Shown here piece by piece: positions 49,586-60,800 of a stretch of 64,000 nucleotides of DNA. Position 1 is the first letter of the stretch. Each line of letters begins with the position of its first letter. Both the position numbers and the translations under genes were made by a program. Location of the stretch: positions 199,843-263,842 of the forward strand of contig NC_009401.2 of NCBI RefSeq assembly GCF_000002875.2, read 5' to 3'. The notes under the pieces were generated by a model. The model did not search any database. It saw only the letters and a list, made by a program, of their open reading frames with translations, and was not told where the DNA came from. Origin of the DNA: Leishmania infantum JPCM5 (lineage: Eukaryota > Euglenozoa > Kinetoplastea > Trypanosomatida > Trypanosomatidae).

Positions 49586-52500
49586 GAGTATGGAGTGGGC
49601 TGATTTCCTTGCGCTGCCCCCTTTATGCGGCGATGTCGTAGACCGCGACGACGCGGTGAGAAGGCTGCCCGTCACAAGGCTGAAAAGAGCGGCCCTACTG
49701 CGAAGAGACACTCAACAACACGGGGCAGCGATGAAATACGCAGATACACCCGCACGGCACACAGAGAAGGCAAGCGACGTTAGCGAAACAGGCGGATTAA
49801 CAAAAACGGTATTCTGCGGAGCTGGAGGGCAGGAGCGGAGGTGGAACCGAGATGAGGGAGACAACGGCGACACGCGGCCACACCTGGGTAAATCCCACGC
49901 AGCCCCCGCGTTTCCCCAGCGAGCAAAAGACAACAAGCAAAACACGCAATAACAAAACACATAAACAGTAAGCGGGGAGGGGGGGCGAGAGGCAGGCAGG
50001 TGTACAACGAGCAGAGGAGACAGCCGGGAAGGAGGAGGGGGGGTGTAGCGAGCGAGCTCACAAAGCGAGAGGACGGGGAGAAAATCGCGCAAAACAAAGG
50101 CAGCACGCACAACGAGGAGGCGTCGCGCGATGGCGGTGGGGGGGAGATCAAAGGAGGGGGGGAACACAAGAGGAGAACCCAAGGAACAGAAACAGAGGGC
50201 GCGCGTGAAAGTGCGGCTCTACAAAGGGAGAGGAAGCAGAGCAGGGAAGGGGGTGGGGGAGTGGGAAGAAAAGACCTGGCGCGCAAGTGCCCTCGCAGGC
50301 ACGCACACACGCACAGAGAGAGAGAGACGCTTTCTATCTTATCAGCAATCAAAAAGGAAGTCAGCGAGCCGCAATCGACGAAGGCTAAAGCCCCTCTCGC
50401 CCTCCCGCCCGCCCGGCCCTTCGTTTCACCGTGCGCTGTTGTGCCAGATGGATGGAAAACGGGTGGGCTGCTGCGATGCGTGCTATGAGGGAGGAGCAGC
50501 AGCAAAAACAAGGGGGTAGAGAAGAGAAGGTTGCAAACGGATAGAGCTCAACGAGGAGGCCGAGCGGAAGAAGAGCAGACAGACCAAGAGAAGACGGAGA
50601 ATGCGGAATGCCAGGAGAGGGAGCGGGAGGAAGGGGGAGGAGGTCGATGCTGTGAAAAGAGCGCTACCGCCTGCGTTCGTTTGGTTGCTTCCTGTACACT
50701 TCCCCCTTTTCCCCTTTCTTCACGCTCTATATCTGCGCGCGTGCGTCTTTCGTGCCTCTGCTTCCGTTGCTGCAGCAGCGGCGGCGGAGTACTCTGCTCA
50801 ATGGTATTCGCGCTCCATGCGAATGTGGGCACTTATGTGCACCGGCGTCCTCTTCGGTGACAGCAGCAAGGCACACAGAGACCGACACAGCCGCCAGCAA
50901 ATCCCCGAAAAGAAAAGAGGAGCGTGTGTGTGTGTGTGTGTGTGTGTGTCTTTGTGGGTGTGTGCGTGCCTGTGTGCGTTATATATACAGAGAGGCGCAT
51001 CAACGTCAAATGATCGCGGGAAGCACACCCACGAAAAAAATGGGAGGGGGGGGCAAGGGTAAGAGAGAGGAGAGGGTGGAGTTGCTTGCAAGGATCACTT
51101 TTATGGTGTTCTTTTTATGTTCTTCTGCTAGTTTAGTGCCGCCTTCCAACCTCCATGAACGCGAAGTTGTGGTGCCTCCCTTCCCCTTCGCTGCAACGAG
51201 ACGCCGTAGTCGGCCCTTTGTTGTTCACAGTAATACTGGGGGGGGAGCGTGCACGAAAAAAAACGACAGACAGGCACGCGCACAGACAGAGACGGTGTTT
51301 GGAGAGAGGCGCTGCGTCGGCGCGGAGGTGCAGGTAATCAAAGAGAGGGGGAGGGCGAATCGCTGGGAACGGTGGTCACCGCGCTGGCTGATGATCGGTG
51401 TGAATGCGAAGGGGGGGGTGGCGAGAGAGTAGAGGAGAGGAGGGGAACGGTGTGAACCGTCAAAGGCAAGGAACTGAGCGACGTGCGCGCGCGGTGTGGG
51501 GCGTGAGCTGGACGAAGCAAGAAAGAGAAACCAAGCACACACGCACACACCCTAGCGCACTGGCGCACCAGCACCCAGCACAGCCGAAAGCAAAGAAAAG
51601 TTAACACGAAGGGGAGCGCGCGAGAGAGCGAGACCCACACGGGAAAGACGCGACGCTCCCGAGGCAGTGCCCAAAAGGCGGCGAAGCAAAAGGGGGGTGG
51701 GAGGGGGCTGATCGCGCAAGTGGGCGCCCCGCTCGTCCAGGTGTCGACAACTGCGGGAGAAGAGGAGGAAGGCAAACTCGGGAAGAGCTCGCACGTGCTC
51801 AAAAGGAAAAAAGGGATACGCGAGTGCGAGCGAGTGGCAGCAACAGCGTAGGCGTAGGTGCCTGTATATCCGCCCGGGTTTGTGTGGGTGTGATGGTTGC
51901 TGCCGGCGTTCAAATTCGCACGCTTCCTTTTTTTCTCTGCTGTTCTGTCGCAGTGCCCACACCCCACACTGTGGAGTGTCGCGTGGGTAGGAAGCGGTTG
52001 GGGGGTGGAGGCTTTGGCAGCACGCTCGCACGCGTCTTACACGTGTGCACTGACGCCACTGTGTATGTGGCCCACCTCACCGAAAGCACACTGTGCGGAT
52101 GGCGAGTCGCGATTTCGTTCCCTCCCGTCGAACTTTGCTGTGGAAGGGGGAGGGGGGCGCATGCACCGACTTGGAAAAGAGGCGGTGAGGCGCAGAGCAA
52201 GCACGGTGAGGCGTTAGGTGGAGTGTATGGTGGAGCAGGGCCATTCGCCGTGTGCGGCGGCGTACACACACATACACGCATACACACACAGAGCGAGAGA
52301 GAGAGGCGGTCAGGAAAGAGGTGTGTGTGTGTGTGTGTGGTGGGGAGGGGAGAGGAACAAAGGACGAAAAGACAGCAAAGGAAGGAGGCGCGAAGAAGGG
52401 GGAGAGAGGGATAAGGTGGTCAGGTGGGTCTGTGTTGGTGAGAGAGTGGGCGAGACCGGGTATACCTCCTCCCTACATGGACGCTCAACGAGAGCACGTC

Positions 52501-52955
52501 TGTGTGGCGTGTTGTCTCTTCGAGGGCTGGGAAGCAGTCGGCCGACGACGACACACGGACGCACCAACACGCTTTGTGTTTTCTTCGCTCACTCAGAAAA
52601 GCCAACAAAGGAGGGGGCGTAGCAGCCACGGATGGGAAGGCACTCACTGATGATGATGATGATGTGTGTATGTGTCGCTGCCGTGCCACTAATACATACC
52701 ATAAAAGCGAATAGGAAGGATGGCGAAGAGGCGGAGGGAGGAAAGCCATCAGAGAGCGTGTGTGTGTGTGTGTGTGTGGCAAGAGAAGAGATGCGCTACA
52801 GCATCTGTGCCACCTTCACTCTCCACCACGCCCATGTGTGCATTGCGGCTGTTGCTACCCCACCCCCACCCCTCCTCTTCCCACCGCTGCGTGCGCGCTC
52901 CGGGTGGGTTTCTGTGTGTTTGCATCGCTGTTTGTCTTCGGCCTCCCGTTCTTCT
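49586..52955. other. Intergenic region between the coiled-coil gene and the MGCADS gene
   Basis: 3.4 kb of probable 3' UTR and spacer. Simple repeats dominate: GT runs at about 50925-50949, 52320-52340 and 52758-52778, a GAT run at about 52649-52664, A-runs with G-runs near 51034-51053, and long purine-rich stretches on the plus strand. Candidate acceptors for the MGCADS gene are at 49680-49681 and 49698-49699. No gene supported; the ORFs present are shadows of repeats. Confidence 0.6.
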
Positions 52956-55900
52956 TCAGTGGTACGGCGAGGTGGCGCGGTTCAGGGAGCGAATCAACTT
53001 CTCCGTCACCTGCCCCGAGATGCGCAGCGCTTGCAGAGAATCGTAAGCGGCAGCCGCGCAGTCGGTCGAAGAAGCCTCCGTCTTGACAGCAGCTGGCGGC
53101 GAGTGGCTTGCAGTGTCGGTTAGGTTGCCGGAGATGACTGGCGCGCCCCTGTCCTCGCTCTTCGCATGACGGGAGTGTCGCCTCCTTGCGTGACCGCCGG
53201 CAGCAGCGAATACGGCAGCCGCCCCTGATCGCGACACCGCTGCAGCCAGGCGCACCTTCGCCGCCTCATGGCGTACTTGCAGCTTTTCATAGCGCTTTAA
53301 TAAGCCCTCCACCTCTGCGTGGTGGCGATCCTGCATTGCACATGCCGCCGTCTTGTAGACAGAGATCTCTTTCTCGTAGTAACTGCGCTGCGTGCTAAGC
53401 TCACTCTCAGCACTGAGAGCGCGCGCCTGCCACGTCGACGCCTCGTCCAGCTGCTCCTGCTGCGACGCGAGCTCATCGGTGGCGAGCCGGAGGCGCTCCT
53501 CCATGGTATGCATGAGCCCCTCAGACGACACGACAGCCGAGCGCAGTCGCTCGACCTCCGCCTCCAGCTCGGCGATGCGGGACTCCGCAGACCGCTGGTC
53601 ACTGCACGCAGCCGCCAGCAGCTCCCGTGAGCTCGCCAGGTCACCCTCCAAGCGTGTCCGATGCATCTGCGCCTCCGCCTGCAATGCGCTATGCTCATCC
53701 TGCAGCTCTGAGTGTGCGGTGCGCAGCGCATGCAGTTCGTTCCGCAGATTCTCGACGATGCGCTGGCACTGCCCTGCCTCCTCTCGCAGCTGGGCCACCT
53801 CGTGCCCCGCAGCCGGAGACGATTTTGAAGCAGACGTGGCCGCCAGGCTAGCGGCAATCTCCCGCAGGGAACTTCGAAGCGCGCCTACCTTTCCTATGGC
53901 CTCGTCGCGTGTGGCCACTAGCGCCGCACGGCTGCTTGCCTCCAGCTCCACGAGGCGTGCCTGGCTCAGCTCCTGCTGCCTCTTGGCTTGTTGTAGCACG
54001 TCCTCGAGTGCACCCTGCAACTCCGCGCACTTCGCCTCCAACTGTCTCACCTCTGACGCCAGCTGTCGTGACGACAGCTCCCACTGCGCTGCGCTGTGCC
54101 GCGACTGGTCGTGCGCCTGGGCGAGTCGGAGGTGCTGCTGCTCGCATTGGTTCGTGAAGATTTCCTTCGTCACCTGCATGTAGTCCAGGCGGGCCTTCAG
54201 AACTTGGTTCTCCTCCCCAAGCCGCCGAAGCTCCTTGAGCATTTGCACCTCCTCCTGCAGGGCCTCCGCAGGAGTGCGTGGGAGCTGGTAGAGATACTGA
54301 AGACTCAGTGACGAGGGCGCTGTCGTCATTGCGGTAGAGCCCAGTGACGGCGTCGTAGTGGTGGTAGCGGTGGCGGTGGCAGTGGCGGGCAGCTCCGCCG
54401 CAGCGGCCACAGCAGCAGCTCTATCGGCAACCAGCTCCCCACCCCATTGCTCTGCGGCACGACGGCCACCATCGTCGCTGTGGCCACCCGACCGCTGCTC
54501 GTGGACCTGCGCAAGGCCACTGCCAGCGAGCATTGAACGAATGTTCGTAGCCGGCGAGGGCGATGACGACCCGCCGGAGGTGGACGACAGGTCCGTGACG
54601 CCGCGAGCGTAAGAGGGGTTGAACTCGCCTTCTCCGGTAGTATTGTCGACCTCATTGTCACCACCGTCGAGACGCACCCGCTGCTGCCGCGGAAGCCGTA
54701 CCGCCTTCCCAGCGCCGAGTCGGCCTTCATCGCTAGTGGAGACCGAAGGGGTCATGAGGGAAGAGTTGTGCGGCTCCTCGTCGTGGTTGGCACCACCGCG
54801 TGGGTGCCGTCGTGAGCGACCACGCTGCTGCTGATGCAGTGTATCGCCATGGTCGCCATCGCCACCTGGCAGGTCGGCGCCGGCGTCATCGCCAATATCA
54901 GTGGGAAAGGTGCGCTGGAGCGGTGTCGAATGCGGTGGCTGTGCACCTGCGGAAGCGGCAGCGCTGATAGGCGAAGCGGGCCTTGCGAGTGCAGATTGGT
55001 GAGAAGTGGGCGAGGGCATAGGAGGCAGTGGTGTCTCGGCCGCCACGCCGCCGCCTCGCTGAGGTGCCCTGTACTGCAGCTCTTCAGGCGATGAAGACGC
55101 AGACAAGAAGGTGTACGGCGATGTCGCTTCCGTCTGCACCGTGCCAGTGACGGCGGCCTCCGCTGCACCGGGAAGAGAGGCGAAGATCTTTGTATCCGGA
55201 CCATCTAGCGGCTGCGGTGGGGCCAAGTAGCCTGTCGTGTTGGTCGTCGTGGCGGTGGCGGTGGGCGGCAGAGGTGGCCAGGAGGCGGACGGGGAAGGGG
55301 AGGCGGAAGACGTCGCGGTGGCGGCACTGGCGACTGCTTGCACCGCCGCCCGCACCCGCTCGCGACTTCCTGTTGCGCTGCCGCGCGGTGGCATATGATG
55401 GATATGAGGTTGCTGCTTCTTGGCAATGTAGAGCTGCAGCCGCTGATTCTCCACCATCATCTTTTCCATCTGCACGTGCAGCAGCGCGCGCTCCTCCACC
55501 CACTGCGCCTCCCGTTCCTTCGCCCTTCCACATGCGGCGACGCCGTCCTGGTAGACCTGCTGCAGCTCCAGCACTTTCTCCCGCTCCCGCGCGTAGGCGG
55601 CGCACTCCTCCTGCGCCTTTGCCAACTCACCTTTCAAGGCTTGCACCTCCCGCATGTAGCGCGAGGTCAGGTCCTGGAAAAGTGTACGCAACTGCAGCAC
55701 CTCTGACGGAGATGCCCAGTCGCTGTCGTGGCGCTCCCGCATCTCTGTCAGCTGGGTGGCAGAGAACCGAGACGATACCTCGTCGTCGACACTGATGGAG
55801 GACGTGTACGTGGCAGCCGCCCCTTCGGTGGTAGCCGCTGGCCCTTGCTGCGCCCTCCAGGAGGCGGGCAGCGGATCGCGCCTCTGAGCGCTGCGGTGAG

Positions 55901-56522
55901 ACTGCTGCTGCCGCGTAGGCGTGCGGCGATCCCATTCCGGCGAGCCGCCAGCCCTCTCCACGTTGGCGCGACGCATTGGGTGGGCAGCTACCTGTGCAGA
56001 GGACGACCAGCGCTGCTGCTGCGGGGGATGGCGTTGGCGCGAGGACGGGTGCGCTGCTTTATGGCTCTGTAGCGACGACGAAGATCGCGTTGGCGTTCGC
56101 GAAGGTGACGTCGATGAGGGGCTCGCCACGCTGTCCAGCAGATGCGCCATGGCTCTGCCGTACTCCGGCGACGATGTAAAGGCAGAAGCAGGGGAGGCGA
56201 AAGCTGTCACATCGAAGAATGACCCAAGAGTGCGGCCGCCAGGGGAGAGATGAAGAGCCGCTCCACTACTTTGGTGGGGCGGGGTGCGTGTGGAAGCAGC
56301 AGCAGTAGCAGAGACGGCAGTTCGCGCAGAAGTCACGTGGCGGACGCCAGGGCTTCCAGCAGCCGCGCCGCTGCCGCTGCTGCTACCCGTGGCTGGTGTG
56401 GTGCCGCTTTCCTGTTCACTCGGGTAGGTCGGTGACGAGGAGCCGTTCTCCGCTGACGCCGCGCGCGGCGAGGTCCGGTGCTGCTTCTCCACTGTGCAGT
56501 GTGGTGTCTGTCGGTGATCCAT
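52956..56522 (-). CDS. Coiled-coil protein of unknown function
   Basis: 1,188 residues. The N-terminal 250 are Ser/Thr/Pro/Gln-rich with one ordered-looking island (GSFFDVTAFASPASAF, about 100-115). A first coiled coil spans about 259-364 (heptad-like LQLRTLFQDLTSRYMREVQ, then Glu/Lys/Gln-rich). A disordered middle of nearly 400 residues follows, then a long coiled coil at about 749-1090 (EALQEEVQMLKELRRLGEEN onward), and a short C-terminal tail. No motor, kinase or membrane segment is seen. Long two-part coiled coils of this sort are common in trypanosomatid cytoskeletal proteins (basal body, flagellum, FAZ), but nothing in the sequence fixes the location. The 5' UTR probably contains an out-of-frame upstream ATG at 56557. 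Confidence 0.85.
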   Translation of the reverse strand: MDHRQTPHCTVEKQHRTSPRAASAENGSSSPTYPSEQESGTTPATGSSSGSGAAAGSPGVRHVTSARTAVSATAAASTRTPPHQSSGAALHLSPGGRTLGSFFDVTAFASPASAFTSSPEYGRAMAHLLDSVASPSSTSPSRTPTRSSSSLQSHKAAHPSSRQRHPPQQQRWSSSAQVAAHPMRRANVERAGGSPEWDRRTPTRQQQSHRSAQRRDPLPASWRAQQGPAATTEGAAATYTSSISVDDEVSSRFSATQLTEMRERHDSDWASPSEVLQLRTLFQDLTSRYMREVQALKGELAKAQEECAAYAREREKVLELQQVYQDGVAACGRAKEREAQWVEERALLHVQMEKMMVENQRLQLYIAKKQQPHIHHMPPRGSATGSRERVRAAVQAVASAATATSSASPSPSASWPPLPPTATATTTNTTGYLAPPQPLDGPDTKIFASLPGAAEAAVTGTVQTEATSPYTFLSASSSPEELQYRAPQRGGGVAAETPLPPMPSPTSHQSALARPASPISAAASAGAQPPHSTPLQRTFPTDIGDDAGADLPGGDGDHGDTLHQQQRGRSRRHPRGGANHDEEPHNSSLMTPSVSTSDEGRLGAGKAVRLPRQQRVRLDGGDNEVDNTTGEGEFNPSYARGVTDLSSTSGGSSSPSPATNIRSMLAGSGLAQVHEQRSGGHSDDGGRRAAEQWGGELVADRAAAVAAAAELPATATATATTTTTPSLGSTAMTTAPSSLSLQYLYQLPRTPAEALQEEVQMLKELRRLGEENQVLKARLDYMQVTKEIFTNQCEQQHLRLAQAHDQSRHSAAQWELSSRQLASEVRQLEAKCAELQGALEDVLQQAKRQQELSQARLVELEASSRAALVATRDEAIGKVGALRSSLREIAASLAATSASKSSPAAGHEVAQLREEAGQCQRIVENLRNELHALRTAHSELQDEHSALQAEAQMHRTRLEGDLASSRELLAAACSDQRSAESRIAELEAEVERLRSAVVSSEGLMHTMEERLRLATDELASQQEQLDEASTWQARALSAESELSTQRSYYEKEISVYKTAACAMQDRHHAEVEGLLKRYEKLQVRHEAAKVRLAAAVSRSGAAAVFAAAGGHARRRHSRHAKSEDRGAPVISGNLTDTASHSPPAAVKTEASSTDCAAAAYDSLQALRISGQVTEKLIRSLNRATSPYH

Positions 56523-57896
56523 TGGCTACGTGGGTGCCCCTCTATAACTCTATGCATGCGTGGGTGTCGATGGAAGCGTCACTGCGGGCGCGTCGCACCA
56601 CGCCGGGTGGAGGATGTCTCGCTACCTTTCGGCAGGTAGGCAACGAAGTCTATTTACGGATCACGTGGTACTATCTGTCTATGTCTGTCTGCGTACCGTG
56701 CAGCGGTGCGTGCACGGGTGACGGACGCCTCGATACCGGCTGGTTGATCCTCTCCCCGCCCGCCCACTCACTCCGCGTCCTCTTCCACTCCCGATGCGGC
56801 AGAGACAGAGAGAGAGAGAGACGGAGGGAGGTCGTAAGCAACGAGAAAGAAGACCAGGCGAGTGCGAGCGCGAGGCCGAGGTGGAGAGAGGGGAGGGAAG
56901 GGGAGTGGAGGGTGTGTGTGCGTCTCTCTCTCGACTCTCCCTCGCCGCTGCTGCCTGGGTTTTCCCTTTCCTCTTGCAGCGACGAGTCGGTGGATGGGTA
57001 TGGCGGCACCAACAATCGCTTGCGCATCAACACGAACAAGAAGCAGTGGCAGTGGTGGTGGTAGTGGTGGTGCTACGTGTACCTCCCACCCCGCCAGCCG
57101 CACTCGAATGGCGAAGAGCAATGCACGTAGACGGCATGTTCCAGAGAGAGGGAGGGAGACATGTATGACGGATAGCGAGATGTTATTCGTCATGATCCAT
57201 AGCGCAGCGGCAGTGGCAGGCGTGCATGCCTCCCCACCATCAAGACGTACTGTCGAAGTGTCGAGCGGCGGAGGCTGGCCACGTCCCATCTCTGTGCCCC
57301 CCCTCCCCTCCCTTTCTCTCTGCCCTCTTAGCTTTCTTTTTTCGCTTGGCCGCTTACGGCTGCAGCTGCAGCTCGCCGCTCTGGTAGGGAGATGGGCAGG
57401 CGGCGAGAGACGACAGCGTCCGCAGTGCCGTGCGTGTTCACGTATGCCTGAGCGCATCGGCAGTGACAGCAGCCACAAAGATGATGTCATGCGGGCCCCT
57501 CTTACGTTTTTGTGGGTGGGTGTGTTTCTATGGAAAAAGGCATGAAACGAAAAGAGGAAGGGGGGAAAAGGGTCGAGATCATCGCGCGCAGAGGCGAAGA
57601 GAAGCGCAGAGGAGGGGAAGAGGGACACAAGTGGCCATACATCCCCCGATGTCGTTCCCTCTCTCCTCACCCCTCTCCACCTTTTATGGTTGTTACTGCT
57701 CTCCTTCCCTCGACGGGCAACTCAGTCCATGCCGTGCACAAGTATCTTTACACGCTCGGTGCACGCATGTGTGCACGTGCACGCGTAGCTGTCTATGAAG
57801 GCGTCCTTTTCCTTGCGTTCGGGTCACACGCCTGATCACTCCTGATGGCCACCACCGTCGCCCACGCACCCGATCCTCGAGCCGACACCCTCTGCA
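56523..57896. other. Intergenic region between the CTF18-like gene and the coiled-coil gene
   Basis: Contains the 3' UTR of the CTF18-like gene and the 5' UTR of the coiled-coil gene. The best pyrimidine tract on the minus strand (TC repeats at about 56835-56797) points to an acceptor near 56790, giving a 5' UTR of about 265 nt. Weaker AGs lie closer to the ATG. No other feature recognised. Confidence 0.5.
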
Positions 57897-60800
57897 CTAA
57901 AAATCAGCGAACGTCGCTGGCATCTTGACGGCATTCGTGGAGCCGTCCTGGTACACGTAGCGCACGCAGGCGTTCGCGGTGGGTGGATAAGGAGAGTGCG
58001 GGCGGGGAAAGCGACCCTTGCCAGCGTCTCCCGATGACGGTGAAACCAGCGACGACGGTGACGCGGCGGCGGTGGCGCTGGCGCTGAGACGGTCGCCAAC
58101 AGCACGAGGGCCACTGCGCGTGGTGCTAACAGTCGATGCTGCCGCTGCCCCTGCAGAGTCGGTGCTTGGCAGTGGCCGACCAAAGAAGTCGCGCCGCACC
58201 GTCGTGGTGGTCGTCACAGTTACTGACGCGGTCATGGTCCCGTCTGATCGCGGCCACTTGTTGGCGGGTGCATCCACCCCCTCTGCACCGCCTGCCGCCG
58301 TTGCATGCTCAGCTTCGCGAACATCACCCTTCACTGTAGAGTCGGCTTTGTGGGCGGGATTTGACGAGGCTGTGGCGGTGGAGGCAACGCTGTCAGCGCG
58401 CTGCCGCTTCACACCTCGCTCGAGCGCTTCCGGTGTCGACTGCTGCGACTGACGCTTCAGGAGCTCCATGGACTGCATGATGCGATGCTGGCGGATCTCA
58501 CCAGACAGGATCTGCCGCACCTCGTTCCGCATCGGCATCATCACGGATGCCACCGACGGCGTTCTCGACGGCTCACGGCTGTCGCCACCACCTGACTTGG
58601 TTGCAAAGGCCGGAGAGCCAGTGCTGCCTTTCGCATCTGAGGGAGACGGTGATGTGTGGAGGCCGCTGCCGTCACGCGGACCGGCACCGCTCCCACCGAA
58701 GCGCGACGAGCGTGAAGAGAAGGAGTAGCCACGATAATCACCGCCGCCGCTTCCTGCAAGCGCGCGTTCCACCGGACGCACCACGCCTGCAAGGAGTCTG
58801 TCCAGCTCCGGAGTCAGTCGCCACGGCGCCTCATCCTCCACGTTCGCCGCGGCCAGCGAGCCGAATGAACTGAGCGACGCTCCAGCGGCACCAGCAGCGG
58901 CAGCGGCGGGCGACGGGGTGTACTGCCGATCCCGTTGGTAGTCCAGACCGTACTCGACGTGACGGGCCACAGATGCCTGCAGCAGGCGCTGCTCTGCTGG
59001 AGGCAGCCGACTGAAAGAGGAGATGGAGTGCGCAGGCAGACGCAGCGATCGGTCGAACAGGCACCGCAGTAGCATGGGTACTACATCGGTGCTTACAACC
59101 TCGTCATCGCCGAGGAACGCGGAGGCGTGCGGGCGGCACCCTTCACGGAATTGCTGAGCAGCATGCTTCAACTCCGACTGCAAGCGGCGCAGTGTCACCT
59201 GCTCGCGTGGAAACTCGATGCGGCTCCCGCGCGCCGCGGTGCTGCAGTGCACGTAACACGTCAGCGCAGACACGTGACACAGCCGCTCCGCCGTCCCCAT
59301 CAGCTCCGGATGCTGAAAGGCCGCCGCGACCACCACGTCCTGCTGCGAGAAGCTGTCAGCCGTGGCACTGGTGCGGGAAAAGCTGTAGTCGGTGTAGGCG
59401 CGGTTCAGATAATTCTCCTGGAGGCCGTCCACCAGACTGCCGCTGTCGGGGCAGCGAGACAGCTTCTGAGCAGCGTACAGGTAACCGGGATCGACACGGA
59501 AACCCATCGCTACTGGCTGCATCGCTGCACGCGCCGACGCGCTACCGCCACCTCTCGACTCCGCCGTCCGTGTCGGAGCGTAGCCCCCGCCTGCCGGAGC
59601 ACCGACTGCCCTCTCTCGCTCAAGCGCACGACGTGCAGGAACAACGTTGCGGTTGTGCTGGGCGGCGGCGGCCTCAACGAAGGCCTCGTAGTCTATTCCG
59701 TACTCCTGCTTCAGCAGCTGCACAGCCTTGCTACGCTCGGGCCGGGTGAAGAGTAGCTGCCAGCTGTCACGCAACGCAACACGGGTGTCCTTGCCTTGCA
59801 TGCGTCGAATGAGTTCCGTGACGGTGTGCCGCGACGGCGTCGTGACGGCGGGTGCCGCGGTGGCAGAGGAGGGCGCGCCAGTCCCTGCATCAAGACGCTG
59901 CTGTTGCTGCTGCTGGTGTACAGCGCTGCTGATGAGCTGCATCGCATTCAGGCAGCTCCGCACATCACCACCGCTGGTCTTGATGAGCTCTGATAGGGCC
60001 ATCGAGTCGAACATCGTCGCCCCCTCTCGCCGCGCGATCTCCTCCAGCCGTGAGAGTAGTCGCTGAGGACGAATGGGCGGCATGTGGTACACGTGGGAGC
60101 AATGCTGCCGCAGCGGTCGCAGGGATGGCACGTAAAAGTCGTTGCAGAGACAGAATACCGGCCGATGCAGCTGCTGCTGGATGAGGTACGCGGCCACACT
60201 GCTGTTGGCAATGCCGTCCATCTCATCGATGACAAGGCACTTGGGACGGAGCAAGTGCTGCACCAGGGAGGAAGAGGCACGCGGCGACGACAGCGCTGCT
60301 GCTGCTGCCATTTCGGCACCGGAAGCGTCACCGCTGTGACCTGTCTCAAGGCCAAGATTTGCACGGTGATCGATAGCGGGCACCGCCAACCCAGCAGCAG
60401 CCGACGCCGCCGTTGGCCGGCGGACGCGACCTCCAGTAGCCGGCCCGGCCGCGGCCACCGCGGTCTTGATGAGCGCCTCCAGCCGCGATGTCGTCCGCTC
60501 AACACTCGCGTTCACCTCGATCACCTCGTAGCCGCAATGCGCGGCGAGGACGTGGACGAGTGTCGTCTTGCCAACTCCAGGCGGCCCGGTAAGGACGGCA
60601 ATACGCTCCGCGGGAGGTGAAGCCGCGGCTGTAGCACCGGCAGCTGATGCCTGCGCGCCCTTTGCTGCCGAAGGCGCGTCATCTGGGAACACATAAGCAT
60701 CCCACGACTTGAGCCACTGCAGGAGTCGTAGGTTAACGGTTTCATCGCTGAGCACCTCGTGGAACAGCTTGGGGCTGTACTTGGTGACCCACAGCTCCCC

